Below, piece after piece: positions 5,601 through 6,429 of a stretch of 6,429 bases of DNA. Position 1 is the stretch's first letter; each line of letters starts with the position of its first letter. Origin of the DNA: DRVV01 sp964487415 (GTDB taxonomy: Archaea; Thermoproteota; Bathyarchaeia; Bathyarchaeales; Bathycorpusculaceae); assembly GCA_964487415.1 (NCBI GenBank), contig CAZAPQ010000125.1:1-6429 (forward strand), read 5' to 3'. Both the position numbers and the translations under genes were made by a program. The notes below the pieces were generated by a model. The model was given only the letters and a program-made list of their open reading frames with translations. It was not told the DNA's origin and did not search any database.

Positions 5601-5709
5601 TGCGGCCGCCGGGATTCGAACCCGGGATCGCAGGCTTGGAAGGCCTCCACACGCCCTTTCAGGGTTTTAAGGGCTTTTCTGTGTCCTAACCAGACTAGAC
5701 GACGGCCGC
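5601..5709 (-). tRNA. tRNA-Gly(UCC) with a 34-nt non-canonical intron
   Basis: The mature 75-nt molecule folds fully once 34 nt are removed. Acceptor GCGGCCG/CGGCCGC is 7 perfect pairs. The D stem is GTCT/GGAC with loop AGTCTGGTTA. The anticodon stem is CAGGC/GCCTG, with loop CTTCCAA and anticodon TCC. The variable loop is CGATC. T stem CCGGG/CCCGG encloses TTCGAAT, and the discriminator is A. CCA is not encoded (the bases after the discriminator are CTAC). The 5' strand of the anticodon stem is split: C27 lies in the first exon and G30-C31 in the second, so the intron falls at 27/28, 28/29 or 29/30, not at the usual 37/38. All three registers give the same mature sequence. Splicing by the archaeal tRNA endonuclease at a bulge-helix-bulge is expected. 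Confidence 0.9.
5645..5678 (-). other. tRNA-Gly intron, drawn for the 29/30 position
   Basis: The intron has its own hairpin, GCCCTT/AAGGGC (6 pairs) closing a 10-nt loop. Beside it, GTGT (5652-5649) can pair with exon bases ACAC (24-27), giving the 4-bp central helix of a bulge-helix-bulge. The flanking bulges are not the strict 3-nt/3-nt form: six unpaired bases lie on the 5' side. The exact cut sites therefore remain open, with 5646-5679 and 5647-5680 equally valid on sequence grounds. Confidence 0.7.
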
Positions 5710-5721
5710 CCATTTGGGCAT

Positions 5722-5736
5722 TTTTTATATTTTATC
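5722..5736 (-). promoter_or_regulatory. TATA box of the tRNA-Gly gene
   Basis: The minus strand reads ATAAAATATAAAA here, about 15-27 bases upstream of the mature 5' end (5709). This is a strong archaeal TATA element, expected for a tRNA with almost no 5' leader. It gives the tRNA its own promoter, separate from the protein gene 68 bp further upstream. Confidence 0.6.
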
Positions 5737-5777
5737 GGGACGAATAAATCTTTTTTAGGTTTACGCCTTTAATCTTC

Positions 5778-6380
5778 CTACCTTTTCAACCGATTTCGTC
5801 TCTGCCGCTCTATGTTCTTTATTCTAGCATATAGTTTCGCTAGCTTAGTCTTTGAGGGCTTCCGTATCCTTTTTATTCGTGCTGGGGCAGGCTGGAAGGG
5901 CTTTTCTGGATGATTTTCACTTCTCTCTTTAGTGATGGTTGCTTTTGGAGAGTTTTCGATCCTCTTGAAAACCACATATCCTTCTTTAAGGTTAACCTCC
6001 ACTGTTCTCCACCCTGCTTCAATCCAGGCCTTTGAGTGGATTCTATCGGGGGAGTTAGCCCACCAATCGTTGGAGCGGTAGGCTTCCATTGGAAGATTGT
6101 CGCCTATTATCCCATCTATCTGTGCCAATGTGAGCCTGACGCTGTCGGTGAAAGCCTTTCTGAACTTTAAATAGCTTGTAAGTCGTGAGTATTTGTTCTC
6201 GACTTTAGGCGAAACCATTCTTCTTGCGCAATTCAGACAAGTCATCCTTTGAGTATCACCCGTGGTGACATCTGGAACCATGCAGTCCAAACAGAAGTAT
6301 TGACCGCATTTCCAGCATCGTCTAAGATAGCCATAGGCGAGAACCCTTCCGCAAAGCTTGCACTTATCCTTGAAGGGCAT
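5778..6380 (-). CDS. Zinc-finger/DUF7662 fusion protein with basic tail
   Basis: A 200-aa protein in three parts. Residues 1-55 hold eight cysteines as four C-x2-C pairs (C7/C10, C22/C25, C30/C33, C48/C51), enough for two zinc ions, possibly in a cross-brace. Residues 64-140 match the pattern I recall for DUF7662: a Y-x-x-L-x-x-Y-L start, then VRLTLAQIDGIIGDNLP (81-97), NDWWANS (104-110), HSKAWIEAGW (115-124) and a closing VNLKEGYVVFKR (129-140). The linker at 141-165 looks disordered. The tail (168-200) is dominated by Lys and Arg and may bind nucleic acid. DUF7662 has no function known to me. ATG 6380 has GGGAGA about six bases upstream, and its A is also the last base of the preceding gene's TGA. 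DNA or RNA binding is inferred from the zinc module and tail; no catalytic motif is visible. Confidence 0.82.
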   Translation of the reverse strand: MPFKDKCKLCGRVLAYGYLRRCWKCGQYFCLDCMVPDVTTGDTQRMTCLNCARRMVSPKVENKYSRLTSYLKFRKAFTDSVRLTLAQIDGIIGDNLPMEAYRSNDWWANSPDRIHSKAWIEAGWRTVEVNLKEGYVVFKRIENSPKATITKERSENHPEKPFQPAPARIKRIRKPSKTKLAKLYARIKNIERQRRNRLKR

Positions 6381-6429
6381 CAGTTCTCCCTATCGAATAG
6401 ATCATCCTTAACATTGTATTTGTCTCTAA
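6380..6429 (-). CDS. 3' end of an upstream gene (partial, unidentified)
   Basis: One minus-strand frame is open from the right edge and ends RDKYNVKDDLFDREN then TGA (6382-6380), with TGA sharing its last base with the ATG of the zinc-finger/DUF7662 gene. The TGATG junction, the charged C-terminal look of the peptide, and the ribosome binding site inside it argue for a real, translationally coupled neighbour. Fifteen residues are too few to name the protein. The alternative is plain leader sequence, since the other two minus-strand frames show no clear protein-like reading. Confidence 0.55.
   Translation of the reverse strand, partial: RDKYNVKDDLFDREN

Noticed and set aside
5601..5709. Canonical 37/38 intron in tRNA-Gly
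   Set aside because: The sequence CTTCCAAGCCTG is continuous through 37/38. The break that restores the stem lies at 27-30.
1..6429. CRISPR array, transposon ends or defence operon
   Set aside because: No regularly spaced direct repeats, no transposase or nuclease motifs; all sizeable frames are assigned to other families.

Overview
The window looks like archaeal chromosome, most likely from a TACK-group lineage such as the Bathyarchaeia. The phylum is inferred; the domain is well supported. The support is: TATA boxes about 25-30 bp upstream of short leaders, Shine-Dalgarno-like GGAG/GAGG/AGGT sites, an archaeal-type ArgS, a tRNA-Gly interrupted by a short intron outside the canonical position, a DUF998 membrane protein and a zinc-finger/DUF7662 fusion.

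Left part (1-1090): the 3' half of a tRNA-Arg(GCG) with encoded CCA enters from the left edge. A small AT-rich pair of divergent winged-helix genes follows (132-479 minus, 584-859 plus). Their TATA boxes sit back to back and share one 8-bp spacer, so the pair could act as a switch. A gene-poor stretch (860-1090) holds an oligo-T terminator and a compact hairpin.

Middle (1091-4570): argS on the minus strand and a histone-deacetylase-family hydrolase on the plus strand diverge from an 86-bp intergenic region. That region carries an AT-rich TATA-like block usable in both directions and a flanking dyad. The deacetylase gene overlaps, and is probably translationally coupled to, a six-helix DUF998 membrane protein.

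Right part (4505-6429): a metallo-beta-lactamase-fold hydrolase on the minus strand overlaps the DUF998 gene tail-to-tail by 66 bp. Next, all on the minus strand, are a tRNA-Gly(UCC) with a 34-nt intron in the anticodon stem, a 200-aa protein fusing an eight-cysteine zinc module to a DUF7662 domain with a basic tail, and the last codons of another gene whose stop overlaps the next start by one base.

Most of the window is housekeeping or metabolic. The parts most worth following up are the unusual tRNA-Gly intron, the zinc-finger/DUF7662 fusion, the divergent winged-helix pair with colliding promoters, and the deacetylase/DUF998 pairing. I see no CRISPR array, transposase, integrase or defence operon, so I do not claim a new multi-gene system.
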